Of a stretch of 64,000 nt of DNA, positions 50,656-59,557 are shown in pieces (position 1 is the stretch's first letter; every line of letters begins with the position of its first letter). Both the position numbers and the translations under genes were made by a program. The stretch is taken from positions 1 to 64,000 of the forward strand of contig NZ_QJSX01000014.1 in assembly GCF_003217515.1 (NCBI RefSeq), written 5' to 3'. The notes beneath the pieces are model-generated. The model had not been told where the DNA came from, made no database searches, and saw only the letters and a program-made list of their open reading frames with translations. The stretch comes from Deinococcus yavapaiensis KR-236 (lineage in GTDB: Bacteria > Deinococcota > Deinococci > Deinococcales > Deinococcaceae).

Positions 50656-51081
50656 TCACACCCCCTCTCGCGCTTCGAGCGAGGGGGAGTGAGGCGCCGA
50701 CAAGCCCAGCAAGAACAACTCGAGGATCTGCACGGCCGCCGCCTCGTCCAAGTCGGTCGCGCCCGATTCGCGGGCTCGCCGCGTCGTGAAACGCTCGTCT
50801 TGATAGTGAACGGTCACGCCGCGCCGAGCGAGTTCGAGGCCGAAGGACTTCACGCGATCGGCGGTCGGCGACGGTTTGCCGTCGGTACGTAGCGGCAAGC
50901 CGAGCACGACGGCGGTCGCGCCGACCTCCTTGATCTTTCGCAGCACGGCGTTCATGTCGCGCGCGTGCTGCTTGCGCTCCAAACTGCCGCGCCCGAAGGC
51001 GAGACGACCGACGTTCGCGGCGAAGCCGACGCGGTTCTTGGAAAGGTCGAGGGCGAGGAACGTCGCGAGATCTTCGGACAC
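50656..51081 (-). CDS. ruvX: RuvX/YqgF-family RNase H-fold nuclease
   Basis: A 141-residue RNase H-like protein. The N-terminal catalytic Asp is in FLALDLSKNRVGFA, followed by VVLGLPLRTDG, HYQDERFTTRRA and DEAAAVQILELFL. The family is linked to Holliday junction cleavage and to 16S rRNA 5' maturation. In Deinococcus relatives it has been proposed as a repair nuclease. The GTG at 51081 lies 9 bp after the stop of the phosphatase-superfamily gene, so the two are probably cotranscribed. Confidence 0.9.
   Translation of the reverse strand: MSEDLATFLALDLSKNRVGFAANVGRLAFGRGSLERKQHARDMNAVLRKIKEVGATAVVLGLPLRTDGKPSPTADRVKSFGLELARRGVTVHYQDERFTTRRARESGATDLDEAAAVQILELFLLGLSAPHSPSLEAREGV
50657..50691. 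terminator. bidirectional terminator between the cyclophilin gene and ruvX
   Basis: CCCCCTC and GAGGGGG form the core of a hairpin (about 50657-50691) that overlaps the last codons of ruvX and lies 8 bp after the cyclophilin stop. Confidence 0.65.
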
Positions 51082-51090
51082 GAAGGCATT

Positions 51091-51915
51091 CTAGACGCCG
51101 AGCAAGGCGGCGACCGCTCGCCCGCCGTCGACGATGTCATGGCACGCGGGCAGCGAACGGGTGCTCGCGAAGGGCACGCGGGCCAAGGTGTGGGTCTTGA
51201 CGCGCAGATTCTCGAAGTTTCCATGATCGGACGACAGCACCACCGACGCGCCCTTCGAGAGCAAGCCCGACAAGAAGGCGTCGAGCCGTCCGAGGTACGC
51301 TCGGCCTGCCGCGTCGAGCGCCTCGTTCGGCACGGGCCTTCCGGCGTGCCCCAGCAAGTCCGAGAACCACAAGTCGAGAATCAACAAGTCCGCTTCGCCG
51401 GAAGCCAGCGCCACCCGCTCTCCTTCGCGCCGCACGTCGTCGAGCAGGTTCGACGGTCGCCACGGCGCCTCGAAGTCCAACCCCAGGGTCGGCGGCACGA
51501 GCGGGAACCCCGGCGGATCGAGCGTTCGTCCCGCCAGCAGCACACTCAAAGGAAAGCACCCGTGCTGAAATCGTGAACGCTGAAAGTACGCCGGGGGAAA
51601 GAAGTTCAACAACTCCACGCGCGCCCCCGCCTTTGCGAGCCGCGCGGGCAACGCGCGCTCCAAGAGTGGCCGCAACGTCGGACCCGGCCTCGGCCCGAAG
51701 TGCTCTCCCATCACCTCGACGGCGTTCTCGCCCGTCAGCCACGTCGTCTGTCCCGTCGCCGACTGCGGCAAGCCCGGCACGCCCAGCGTCGCGTCGAGCG
51801 GTTGCCCTTCCTCCACGAACGGGCGAAGCGTCGGCAAGTCCGCTTCCCAAGGACTGCCGAGAGGCGCGTCCGCCGGGTGCCCGACGCCGTCGAGGGCAAG
51901 CCAGATCAAAGCCAT
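51091..51915 (-). CDS. alkaline-phosphatase-superfamily metalloenzyme
   Basis: A 274-residue metalloenzyme of the alkaline phosphatase / phosphopentomutase superfamily. It starts IWLALDGVG (metal-binding Asp), has LPQSATGQTTWLTG with the nucleophile Ser/Thr, ILDLWFSDLLGHAG, and SSDHGNFEN with metal-binding Asp-His. It is shorter than phosphopentomutase or phosphoglycerate mutase and lacks their insert domain. It may be a phosphatase or a small mutase; the substrate is not known. GGGGTGAG precedes the ATG. It is followed by ruvX. Confidence 0.82.
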   Translation of the reverse strand: MALIWLALDGVGHPADAPLGSPWEADLPTLRPFVEEGQPLDATLGVPGLPQSATGQTTWLTGENAVEVMGEHFGPRPGPTLRPLLERALPARLAKAGARVELLNFFPPAYFQRSRFQHGCFPLSVLLAGRTLDPPGFPLVPPTLGLDFEAPWRPSNLLDDVRREGERVALASGEADLLILDLWFSDLLGHAGRPVPNEALDAAGRAYLGRLDAFLSGLLSKGASVVLSSDHGNFENLRVKTHTLARVPFASTRSLPACHDIVDGGRAVAALLGV

Positions 51916-51923
51916 GACTCACC

Positions 51924-51958
51924 CCGCGCGCCTCTCTCACGACTAGAGAGGCGCGCGG
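51924..51958 (-). terminator. intrinsic terminator of the acyl-CoA synthetase gene
   Basis: A 14-bp perfect stem, CCGCGCGCCTCTCT (51924-51937) with its complement (51945-51958), and a 7-nt loop, 42 bp after the stop. Confidence 0.75.
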
Positions 51959-52000
51959 AATGCCTTGGCGGGCCAAGGAAGCGCCGAGGGCCGACGAAGG

Positions 52001-53683
52001 TCAAACTTCGACCGGGAGGGCGTAGTCCTTGAACTTCTCGCGCAATTCGCGCTTCATGAACTTGCCCGTCGAGCCGATGGGAATGCTGTCGACGAACTCG
52101 AAGGCGTCGGGCATCCACCACTTCGCGAACTTCGGCTCCAGGTGCGCGCGAAGTTCCTCTGCCGTAACGTCCGCGCCTGGCTTCCTCACGATCACGGCGA
52201 GCGGACGCTCGTCCCACTTCTCGTGCGCGACGGCGATGACCGCCGCTTGCGCGACCGCCGGATGACCCATCAAAGCGTTCTCGAGGTCCACTGAGGAGAT
52301 CCACTCACCGCCCGACTTCACGAGGTCCTTCGCGCGGTCCTGAATGCTCATGTACCCCAACGCGTCGATGGTGGAGATATCGCCCGTGTCGAACCAGGCC
52401 TCGTCGCCCATCGGCCCCTCGAGGTGCACCACGGCCTTCTTCGAAGCTTCCTCGTCGCCGTAGTAACCGCCGCTGATCCAATTGCCGCGAATGAGCAGGC
52501 GGCCCATCGTCTTGCCGTCGTGCGGCACGTCCTGGCCCGACTCGTTCACGAGGCGAACGTCCACGAGGGGCGGCACGCGGCCCTGCTTCGCGCGAATCGC
52601 GTACCCTTCCTCGCTGCGCGGATCCATCCCGACAGGCACGCGCGACACCGTTCCGAACGGACTCGTCTCCGTCATGCCCCACGCGTGCACGATGTTGAGT
52701 CCCAGCGCGTCGAACGCGCGAATCATGCCTTCGGGCGCGGCGCTTCCGCCCACCACGAGTTGCTTGAGTTTGCGCAGGTCGTACGGATGCCCCTCCTTGA
52801 TGGCGCGCTCCAGTTCCTGCAGCAAGCCCATCCAAATCGTCGGAACGCCCGCCGTCATCGTGACGCCTTCTTCTTGCATGAGCCTCGCGATGCTGGCCCC
52901 GTCGCTGAACACCGACGAAAACACCGAGTTCGCTCCCACCATCGGCGACGCCCACGGCATGCCCCACGCCATGACGTGAAACATCGGCACGATCGGGTAC
53001 GCCGTGTCCACCTCACCGACGTGGAAGCCCGTGGAGTGCGTCATGCCGAGGCTGTGCAGCACGATCGAGCGGTGCGAGTACACCACGCCCTTCGGATTGC
53101 CCGTCGTACCCGACGTGTAGCACATGCCCGCCGCCGACTTCTCGTCGATCTCGGGGTACGTCAACGTGTTCGGGTAGTCCGAGATCCACGTGTCGTAATC
53201 CGTGACGCCCGGCATCGCCTGGGGCACCGGCCCCATCACCACGACCTTCTCCAACGTGGGGCAGTGCGGCAAGATCGCCGGAAGGAGCCGCGCGAGGACG
53301 TTGTCGATCAAGAGGATCTTGTCCTGCGCGTGGTTCACGATGTACACGATCTGCTCGGGGTGCAAGCGGATGTTGACGGTGTGAAGCACCGCCCCGACAC
53401 ACGGAATAGCGAAGTAAGCCTCCAAGTGACGGTACGTGTTCGTTCCGATGGTCGCCACGCGGTCGCCGGGCTTCACACCCGCGTCCATCAAGGCGTTCGC
53501 GAGTTGCTTGGCGCGCAACACCATGTCGCCGTACGTGTACTTGTGCTTGCCGGCGATCGGCTTGCCTTCCGCGTCCATCCCGACGGGCAGCAGCGTCGTC
53601 ACGGTCTTGTGCGGAAAGTAGCGCTGCACGCGCTCCATCACGTAAGGCAGGGTGAGGGGCACGTCCATCATGGTGCTTTGCAT
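52001..53683 (-). CDS. long-chain fatty acid:CoA ligase (acyl-CoA synthetase)
   Basis: A 560-residue adenylate-forming enzyme. The P-loop is YTSGTTGNPKGVVYSHR, then HAWGMTETSP, YGDEEASKKAV and DTGDISTIDALGYMSIQDRAKDLVKSGGE in order, and the C-terminal lysine in STGKFMKREL. It activates a fatty acid with ATP and CoA. The ATG at 53683 has GGAGGT upstream; the 36-codon extension is unsupported. It is divergent from a secreted lipase gene cluster, which could provide its substrates. Confidence 0.93.
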   Translation of the reverse strand: MQSTMMDVPLTLPYVMERVQRYFPHKTVTTLLPVGMDAEGKPIAGKHKYTYGDMVLRAKQLANALMDAGVKPGDRVATIGTNTYRHLEAYFAIPCVGAVLHTVNIRLHPEQIVYIVNHAQDKILLIDNVLARLLPAILPHCPTLEKVVVMGPVPQAMPGVTDYDTWISDYPNTLTYPEIDEKSAAGMCYTSGTTGNPKGVVYSHRSIVLHSLGMTHSTGFHVGEVDTAYPIVPMFHVMAWGMPWASPMVGANSVFSSVFSDGASIARLMQEEGVTMTAGVPTIWMGLLQELERAIKEGHPYDLRKLKQLVVGGSAAPEGMIRAFDALGLNIVHAWGMTETSPFGTVSRVPVGMDPRSEEGYAIRAKQGRVPPLVDVRLVNESGQDVPHDGKTMGRLLIRGNWISGGYYGDEEASKKAVVHLEGPMGDEAWFDTGDISTIDALGYMSIQDRAKDLVKSGGEWISSVDLENALMGHPAVAQAAVIAVAHEKWDERPLAVIVRKPGADVTAEELRAHLEPKFAKWWMPDAFEFVDSIPIGSTGKFMKRELREKFKDYALPVEV

Positions 53684-53964
53684 GACAACCTCCGATAGCG
53701 AGAGTGGCCCGAGGTAGGCCGAGGAACTTGCAGTTGAACGTCGATCGTCATTGTAGCGACCGAGAAGCGCCGTCTGATGACGAGAAGGCACACAAACAGC
53801 CCCTCGGTGCCCCGTTCCATCGAGGCGACGAGAGCTTCAAGAAGCGTTCAGAAACCGCACCTATCCTCCGGACGCTCGAAGGCACGCCTCCTTCAAAGCG
53901 CGGCCCGCCGCTTCCGCACACGACCGACCGCCTCTGGACGGCTCGCCACATCCCAGGAGACTTC

Positions 53965-54879
53965 ATGAACCAACGCAGCGTCCTGCTCGTCGGCGTCGCC
54001 TTGTCGCTCGCCGCTTGCTCCTCCCCCCGAACGAACGCTTCCGTCGGAAGCTCGATTCTCGGCAATCTCGACCGTCCTCGGGAAGTCTCGTTTCATGTCA
54101 CGACGATGACTCGCCGCGTCGACCCCTTCGACGAGCAGCATCACCTCCGGACGGCCGCCAGCATCCAAGACGACACGAAAATGACGTACGCCTACGACGA
54201 CCGCGGACGCGCCGAAACCGTCCGCATCGATCCATACGAGGCGAGCGGCCAGGAAGCGAACACCGCGTACCTCCTCGACTTCGCGAGGAACACCGTTCAA
54301 ACGCTCGACAAGAAGACGGCCGTCCGACAGCAAGCCTTCACGGGCGCGAGGGACGTCCTGAAGTCCCTCGCGGGCGACGTCTCCCTGCAGAGCAATCCGC
54401 TCGTGCCACCCAAGCTGCAGACCTTCCGTGGTCAAAGCGCTTCCGGCTTTCACGTTCTCGCCACGGACCGAACCGGGGTCGTCACTTTGCGGCGCGCGCA
54501 GCAGACGCCACGCGGACAAGTCGTCACGAGCCTCACGTTCGACGCGACGAGCGAACTCCTCGAAGGCATCGAGACGCGCACCGAGAACCCCGACCTCGTC
54601 AACACTACCGTCCAAGACATCACCTACCAAACGATCGACGGCCACAAGATCGTCGACGAAGTCACGTCGCGCACCACCATCGAGATGAAGGACAAGCACG
54701 TGTTCGGCGAGTTGACGTTGCCGAACGCCGCCGTTCTCGGCGCGAACGAAGCGCCGACTCTCCAGCCGGGCGAGCGCGTCGTAGGGACGTTCACGACGCC
54801 CCTGCATCCCGGCCGCAACGACACGAGCGTCTACGCCTACGAGACCACCACCGACTACAGCGACGTCCACGTTCGCTGA
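53965..54879 (+). CDS. unknown lipoprotein (304 aa) upstream of the secreted lipase
   Basis: A 304-residue lipoprotein: signal LLVGVALSLAACSS with lipobox Cys19. The mature part is rich in beta strands and Asp/Thr, with phrases such as SFHVTTMTRRVDPFD and LLDFARNTVQTLD, and its overall look (periodic strands, LTFDATSELLEG) suggests an OstA/LolA-like or outer-membrane lipoprotein-sorting fold, but I cannot assign it firmly. CAGGAGA precedes the ATG. It begins a set of three secreted proteins with the lipase and a beta-propeller lipoprotein. Confidence 0.72.
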   Translation: MNQRSVLLVGVALSLAACSSPRTNASVGSSILGNLDRPREVSFHVTTMTRRVDPFDEQHHLRTAASIQDDTKMTYAYDDRGRAETVRIDPYEASGQEANTAYLLDFARNTVQTLDKKTAVRQQAFTGARDVLKSLAGDVSLQSNPLVPPKLQTFRGQSASGFHVLATDRTGVVTLRRAQQTPRGQVVTSLTFDATSELLEGIETRTENPDLVNTTVQDITYQTIDGHKIVDEVTSRTTIEMKDKHVFGELTLPNAAVLGANEAPTLQPGERVVGTFTTPLHPGRNDTSVYAYETTTDYSDVHVR

Positions 54880-54902
54880 CGCCCACCACGAAAGGACGCG
54901 CC

Positions 54903-56171
54903 ATGCCCCGACCGACGAACATCCTCCTCGCGAGCGCCCTGCTCGCCCTCACCGCCATGCGCGCCCCCGCGCAGACCCTCGCACCCGACTACGTCTTCGC
55001 GCACGGCCTGAGCAACTCCTGCGAAACCTTCTTCGGCTCCAACGGCACGAACGGCGTGTGCACCACGGCGGACCCGAGCACCCTCGTCGCTCGCATCAAG
55101 AGCGGCGCGAACGCCGCCGTGAACGTCAGCGGACGGACCATCGAGACGAAGGCGATCGGCGTCGCCGACCAAGCGCAACAACTCGCGCAAGACCTCGTCT
55201 CCGAGCGCCCGAAAATCATCGTCGGACACAGCCAAGGCGTGATCCGCTCGCGTTACGCCCTGCAAGTCCTCAAAGGGCAGACGCGCGGCGTACGCGGCCT
55301 CATCAGCATCTCCGGCCCGAACGGCGGCGCGCCCATCGTCACGAACGCGCCCGCGTTCGCACGCCGCGTCCTGTCCGACCTCACCACGTCCGGATTGCTG
55401 CAAGTCGCCGTGAACGCTCAACCCGCGTACAACACCATGGCGAGCATCGCGAACGCCCTTCGTGAAAAGTCGTTGCCGTTCTTCTACGACGCCATCAACT
55501 CTCCTCAAAACGCGTTCGACGCTATCATGCGCGCCGCGAACGTGAACATCACAGATCCCGGCTTCACGGACCTCGCTCCCGGCAGCGCCCTTTTGACGCA
55601 ACTCTCCAACCAGTCATGCCGCTGGACGTTCAACTTGGGGACCACGAATCAATTCACGTACATCTGCTCGCCGACGGACGGGCCGAAGCTGGACGCGTCG
55701 GTCGCCGTCGCGAGCATTCGAGGCAAGAACAACCTCCTCTTCGGCGGCTTGTTGAACGCCGACAAGAAGCCTTTGCTCGACACCGCGAACGCCGCCATTC
55801 GCGCCTACTCGTACACCATGCAGGCGCCGTGCCGCCTCTCGTTCAACCTCTACCGCGCCGCTTGCGACTCCATGGAAGCCACGTGGCGTCTCCTGTCCGT
55901 CACCGAGAACGTCGAGCAAGCCTTCGAGCGCGACATCATCGGCGCTGAGGGCGCCTCCGCCGGGGACGGCGTCGTTCCCCTGTGGTCTCAGAGTGTTCAC
56001 GGCAGCAGTCCATATATTGGCGGGACGCCCGTCACGTCACCGGACGGAACACAGAACTTCGATATCGACTCTGCCTCGCACGGCGGCGAGAATGCCATCC
56101 TCGGCAAGATCGACACGTTTTATAAAGTTCGTCAAATCCAAGAGGCAATGGGAATGACGGTATCACGCTGA
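54903..56171 (+). CDS. secreted lipase/esterase (alpha/beta hydrolase)
   Basis: A 422-residue secreted hydrolase. Residues 1-23 form a signal peptide. The nucleophile is Ser110 in VGHSQGVIRSRYA, followed by ISGPNGGAPIV; the likely acid is the Asp of GDGVVP near residue 344 and the base His393 in SASHGGEN, the order seen in secreted lipases. Six or more cysteines suggest disulfide bonds. AAAGGA lies before the ATG. The last 200 bp turn more AT-rich than the rest. It probably cleaves lipid esters outside the cell, feeding the acyl-CoA synthetase encoded in the opposite direction. Confidence 0.82.
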   Translation: MPRPTNILLASALLALTAMRAPAQTLAPDYVFAHGLSNSCETFFGSNGTNGVCTTADPSTLVARIKSGANAAVNVSGRTIETKAIGVADQAQQLAQDLVSERPKIIVGHSQGVIRSRYALQVLKGQTRGVRGLISISGPNGGAPIVTNAPAFARRVLSDLTTSGLLQVAVNAQPAYNTMASIANALREKSLPFFYDAINSPQNAFDAIMRAANVNITDPGFTDLAPGSALLTQLSNQSCRWTFNLGTTNQFTYICSPTDGPKLDASVAVASIRGKNNLLFGGLLNADKKPLLDTANAAIRAYSYTMQAPCRLSFNLYRAACDSMEATWRLLSVTENVEQAFERDIIGAEGASAGDGVVPLWSQSVHGSSPYIGGTPVTSPDGTQNFDIDSASHGGENAILGKIDTFYKVRQIQEAMGMTVSR

Positions 56172-56173
56172 TT

Positions 56174-56192
56174 CCAGGGACTCGATCCCTGG
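56174..56192 (+). terminator. weak hairpin after the lipase gene
   Basis: CCAGGGA-CTCGA-TCCCTGG followed by TTT. It may reduce, not end, transcription into the next lipoprotein gene. Confidence 0.5.
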
Positions 56193-56214
56193 TTTCCCAG
56201 CAGGAGTAAACGAC

Positions 56215-57432
56215 ATGGACAAGGGACTGGCCCTTTTGGCACTATCCTTGCTGCTCGGCGGCTGCTCGACTACGCAGACCCAGCTTCCCCAGCAGGAATA
56301 CAATTACCCGGCACTTACGGCCATAGATCGCGACAACCGAATCTCGGCCTACGGAGGCACAATCGCTTCCCACGATTTTCTGGTCTCGAATGCCAATACG
56401 TCCGAAATCATTCCGCCTGAACTCAAAAGTACCGACGGAATAGTATTCGATCGCCGTACGAGGCAAGTCGTCAAGTCCTACCCGTACAGCCTCAACTCCA
56501 ATAACGCGCTGATCGTCGACGACCACCTCGTCAGTGACGACGACAAGTCGAATCTCGTCGTCACCGACTTGACGACGCTGCGAGAGACGGTCACACCGCT
56601 CTCTTCGCTCGGCGACTTCTTTATCCAGACAGGCTCGACCGAGCAGTCGTTCGTGGATGGCGACAACGTCTACATGGTGTTCATCAACCTGCTGGCGAAG
56701 TACGACAAGAAGACGCTGCTGACCAGCGCAGCCCCTCAACCTATTTGGGCGCGGGACAACGGCTTTCGCCGACCGAAAGACTCGACGGGCTACGTCAACG
56801 GCGTCGCGTTCGATCGGAACACGAAAGAGTTGTTCTACACGACCCGAGAGCCGTTCGCGGGTGACGATCGCTACTACAACACGTGGCTCTTCCGACTCGA
56901 CGAGAACGGCAAGGAGATCAGTCGCTTCAAGATTGCCGAGCACCTTCCGCCGACCTTGGCATTCTCGAAGATCGCGATCGAAGCTGGAACAGTTTACGTG
57001 GCCATCGGCGGGATGAAGATCCAGAAGTACGACCTTCAAGGCAAGCTCTTGTGGGAAACGCCCAACGTTCGATGCCCAGGGCAAGAAACTAACGTCGTCA
57101 GCGGTCTTTTCCGCCATGGAAGTACGCTGCTCCTCATGCCCGACGGTGACGGGTGCTTCTTCGCGTTCGACACTCTCACCGGGAAGCTCAAGTGGGCGTT
57201 CGAATCGCCGAATCAACTGTCGTTCGCGAACCGACCGCTCGTGCTCAACGGCGTGGTGTACGCGGCGAACGGCTATATGTGGGCTTTGGACCTCGAAACG
57301 GGAAAAATCCTGGCGATGTCACAGAAGAACGCGACGACGCAAGGCACGACGGGCACGCCCGCGTACGACTCCTCGACGAACCAGATCGTCTTGTGGGGCC
57401 GCGAGTTGCAGTTCTATAAGCCACTGCGGTGA
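56215..57432 (+). CDS. beta-propeller lipoprotein (PQQ-like repeat type)
   Basis: A 405-residue lipoprotein (LSLLLGGCSS, lipobox Cys17). The mature part shows repeated W/A-x-D motifs typical of quinoprotein-like propellers: KIQKYDLQGKLLWETPN, FAFDTLTGKLKWAFES and WALDLETGKILAMSQKN are three clear blades. No catalytic residues are evident, so a binding or scaffold role is more likely than a dehydrogenase. Base composition of the first 500 bp is clearly less GC-rich than its neighbours, a possible sign of recent transfer. GGAG lies 10 nt before the ATG. Confidence 0.8.
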   Translation: MDKGLALLALSLLLGGCSTTQTQLPQQEYNYPALTAIDRDNRISAYGGTIASHDFLVSNANTSEIIPPELKSTDGIVFDRRTRQVVKSYPYSLNSNNALIVDDHLVSDDDKSNLVVTDLTTLRETVTPLSSLGDFFIQTGSTEQSFVDGDNVYMVFINLLAKYDKKTLLTSAAPQPIWARDNGFRRPKDSTGYVNGVAFDRNTKELFYTTREPFAGDDRYYNTWLFRLDENGKEISRFKIAEHLPPTLAFSKIAIEAGTVYVAIGGMKIQKYDLQGKLLWETPNVRCPGQETNVVSGLFRHGSTLLLMPDGDGCFFAFDTLTGKLKWAFESPNQLSFANRPLVLNGVVYAANGYMWALDLETGKILAMSQKNATTQGTTGTPAYDSSTNQIVLWGRELQFYKPLR

Positions 57433-57468
57433 TGGTGCGCGGACTTCGCAGACGGTAAGGTGGCGGGC

Positions 57469-58350
57469 ATGTCTTCGTCCGCGTCCGCGTCGTCTTCGAG
57501 TCCTCTCGTGGGAATCGGGTGGGCGCTGCTTTCAGCGTTCGCCTTCTCGACCTTGGGGATCTTCGCGAAGCTCGCGCCGTCCGTGGGCCTCACCTCGGAG
57601 ACGCTGCTGACGTGGCGCTTCGGTATCGCGGCCTTGGCGCTGTTCACGCTGGGATTTGGGCGTGGCGTGGCGTGGCGCGAACGACTCGTGATGTTGGCGT
57701 TCGGGCCGATTTACACGCTTCAAACGGCGCTTTACTTCGCGGCGTTGTCGCGCATCTCGGCGGGAACGGCGGCCTTGCTGCTGTATCTCGCTCCGGCGTT
57801 CGTGGTGGTGTACGCGTGGATGCTGGGGCGCCGTCCGGGAGCGGCGCAAGTCGGCGCGGTGGCGTTGACGCTCGTGGGATTGGCCGTGGTGATCGGTCTG
57901 CCGAGCGATTCGGACCGTGGCGCGAGCGGACTGCTGCTGGGCGTGCTGACGGCGATGTGCTACGGAGCTTACCTGCTGGGCAGCGAACGCTATTTGGGGC
58001 GCCTCGCGCCGTTCACGGTGACGGCGCACGTGGCGCTGGGAGCGACCGTGGGATTCGGGCTGTTGGGAGCGGCGCAGGGACGCCTCGACGTGCCGAGCAG
58101 CCTGGAAGCTTGGGGAGTCGTGGTGGCGTGCGTGATCTTCCCGACGCTGTTGGCGCTGCCGTCTTTGTTCGCGGCCATTTCACGTCTCGGCGCGGCGCGA
58201 GCGTCGATCATCGCGACGACGGAGCCGGTGTGGACGGCGGTGCTGGCGGCGCTCGTGTTGGGCGAGGCGTGGGGTACGGGTCTGTTGGTGGGCGGAGCGT
58301 TGATTTTGCTGGGCGCGGTCTTGGCGCAGTGTCCGGGCCGCGCGAGGTGA
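57469..58350 (+). CDS. EamA-family (DMT) exporter
   Basis: A 293-residue membrane protein with ten hydrophobic segments in two EamA repeats. Typical features are GWALLSAFAFSTLGIFAKL, LLYLAPAFVVVYAWMLGRR (repeat 1) and IIATTEPVWTAVLAALVLGE (repeat 2), where the E-P-x-W region is the DMT hallmark. It probably exports small metabolites such as amino acids. The ATG at 57469 lies 7 nt after TAAGGT (57456-57461), so the mRNA is probably leaderless. Confidence 0.9.
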   Translation: MSSSASASSSSPLVGIGWALLSAFAFSTLGIFAKLAPSVGLTSETLLTWRFGIAALALFTLGFGRGVAWRERLVMLAFGPIYTLQTALYFAALSRISAGTAALLLYLAPAFVVVYAWMLGRRPGAAQVGAVALTLVGLAVVIGLPSDSDRGASGLLLGVLTAMCYGAYLLGSERYLGRLAPFTVTAHVALGATVGFGLLGAAQGRLDVPSSLEAWGVVVACVIFPTLLALPSLFAAISRLGAARASIIATTEPVWTAVLAALVLGEAWGTGLLVGGALILLGAVLAQCPGRAR

Positions 58351-58352
58351 CT

Positions 58353-58781
58353 TCAGCTCGTCTCGCCGTGTGCGGTGAGGACGAGCGTGCGCGGTCCGCC
58401 GTCGTCGCGGTGCTCGCACAGGTAGAGACCTTGCCACGTGCCGAGCCCGAGGCGGCCGTTCGTGATCGGCAAGGTGAGACTGTCGCCGATCAGGACGGCT
58501 TTGACGTGCGCGGGCATGTCGTCGGGACCTTCGAGTTGGTGTTCGAAGGACGACGTGCCGTCGGGCACGAGCCGCGTGAGAAAGCGTTCGAGGTCGCGTC
58601 GAACGTCGGGTGAGGCGTTCTCGTTGAGGGCGAGGGAGGCGGACGTGTGACGCAGAAAGACGTGCAGCAGACCGACGCGCACGGTGCTCAGTTCGGGAAG
58701 GGCGGCGAGGACGTCGCGTGTGACGAGATGCACGCCGCGCGACTTGGCGGGCAAGGTCAGGGTCGTCTGAAACCACGGCAT
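58353..58781 (-). CDS. YjbQ-family (UPF0047) protein
   Basis: A 142-residue protein. It has LLHVFLRHTSASLALNEN, EGPDDMPAHVKAVL and GTWQGLYLCEHRDDGG, the three signature segments of the YjbQ/UPF0047 family. Some members have thiamine-phosphate-synthase-like activity, but the true role is unclear. His and Glu residues in these segments form a metal site. It converges with the EamA gene, 2 bp apart. Confidence 0.9.
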   Translation of the reverse strand: MPWFQTTLTLPAKSRGVHLVTRDVLAALPELSTVRVGLLHVFLRHTSASLALNENASPDVRRDLERFLTRLVPDGTSSFEHQLEGPDDMPAHVKAVLIGDSLTLPITNGRLGLGTWQGLYLCEHRDDGGPRTLVLTAHGETS

Positions 58782-58815
58782 GCGTTCAGTTCAGCACGGT
58801 CGGGTAGGGTGAGGT

Positions 58816-59172
58816 ATGAGGCTGTTGTCGGCGAAAGGTCATGCGCTCGTGGATTGGCTCACGGCGCCGCTTCTGGCGCTCGCGGTGCAACGAGCGAGGC
58901 TCTCCGAGCCCGCGCGGTCGTCGGCGCTCATGTTCGTGCCGCTGATTCTGCTGGCGGTGTCGACGACGAGGACGCCGTTGGGAGTCGTGCGGATCGTGCC
59001 GCTCCGTCTTCACGGTCGAGCGGAGATCGCCAGCGTGGTCGTTCAGTTCGCTCTGCCGTGGCTGCGTGGGTTTTCGTCGGATCGGCGCGGGCGGAATTTC
59101 ATGCTGGGGTTCGCGGCGTACAACTTCGCGGTGTGGCTCGCGACGGATTGGGGCAGCACCGAGGGGAAATGA
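58816..59172 (+). CDS. unknown small membrane protein (118 aa)
   Basis: A 118-residue protein with two to four hydrophobic segments (LVDWLTAPLLALAV, SALMFVPLILLAVST, IASVVVQFALPWL, FMLGFAAYNFAVWLA). The order of VDWLTAPLL, TPLGVVRIVPLRLH and RGRNFMLGFAAYN is distinctive, but I do not recognise a family. TAGGGT ends 5 nt before the ATG, so the mRNA is probably leaderless. It is divergent from the YjbQ gene. Confidence 0.7.
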   Translation: MRLLSAKGHALVDWLTAPLLALAVQRARLSEPARSSALMFVPLILLAVSTTRTPLGVVRIVPLRLHGRAEIASVVVQFALPWLRGFSSDRRGRNFMLGFAAYNFAVWLATDWGSTEGK

Positions 59173-59557
59173 AAAGCGGCCATTCCTGGCCGCCGATGTC
59201 ATACAAGATAGCGTGGTATGCGCTATGAGTCAAATTGATTCAGGCAGTTGTGACTCGACCTTGGCGTGGGAGTACATTCCCTTTGGCAGCCGTGATTCGA
59301 AAGCGCGGAGCCGATTCTGCCAAGCAAGCCGTTCCCGCTCGTCACGTAGACGGCTTTGATAAGGAACCGCCGAACTCTGCGAGGGGCTCGGGCGGTGGGT
59401 TCTCTTTGGGCACGAAGCCTTTCGGCCTCCTTCGACCCCTTGTACGAGCACCTCCGCTGAGGGCATAGAGAGCGTTAAGGCACCAAACTCCTGCCTCGTG
59501 GGTGTTCGAAACTGGTAGTGGTTTGCCGTCAGCTTTTGACGGTGAGCGGGAGGACGC
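59173..59557. other. 385-bp intergenic stretch before the molybdoenzyme gene
   Basis: It starts with a short hairpin, GCGGCCA-TTCC-TGGCCGC (59176-59193), without a U-tract. The rest is less GC-rich than its surroundings and carries leftward open reading frames with poor codon bias, perhaps decayed sequence. I see no clear molybdenum-cofactor riboswitch. A GGGAGGA ribosome-binding site precedes the next ATG. Confidence 0.45.
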
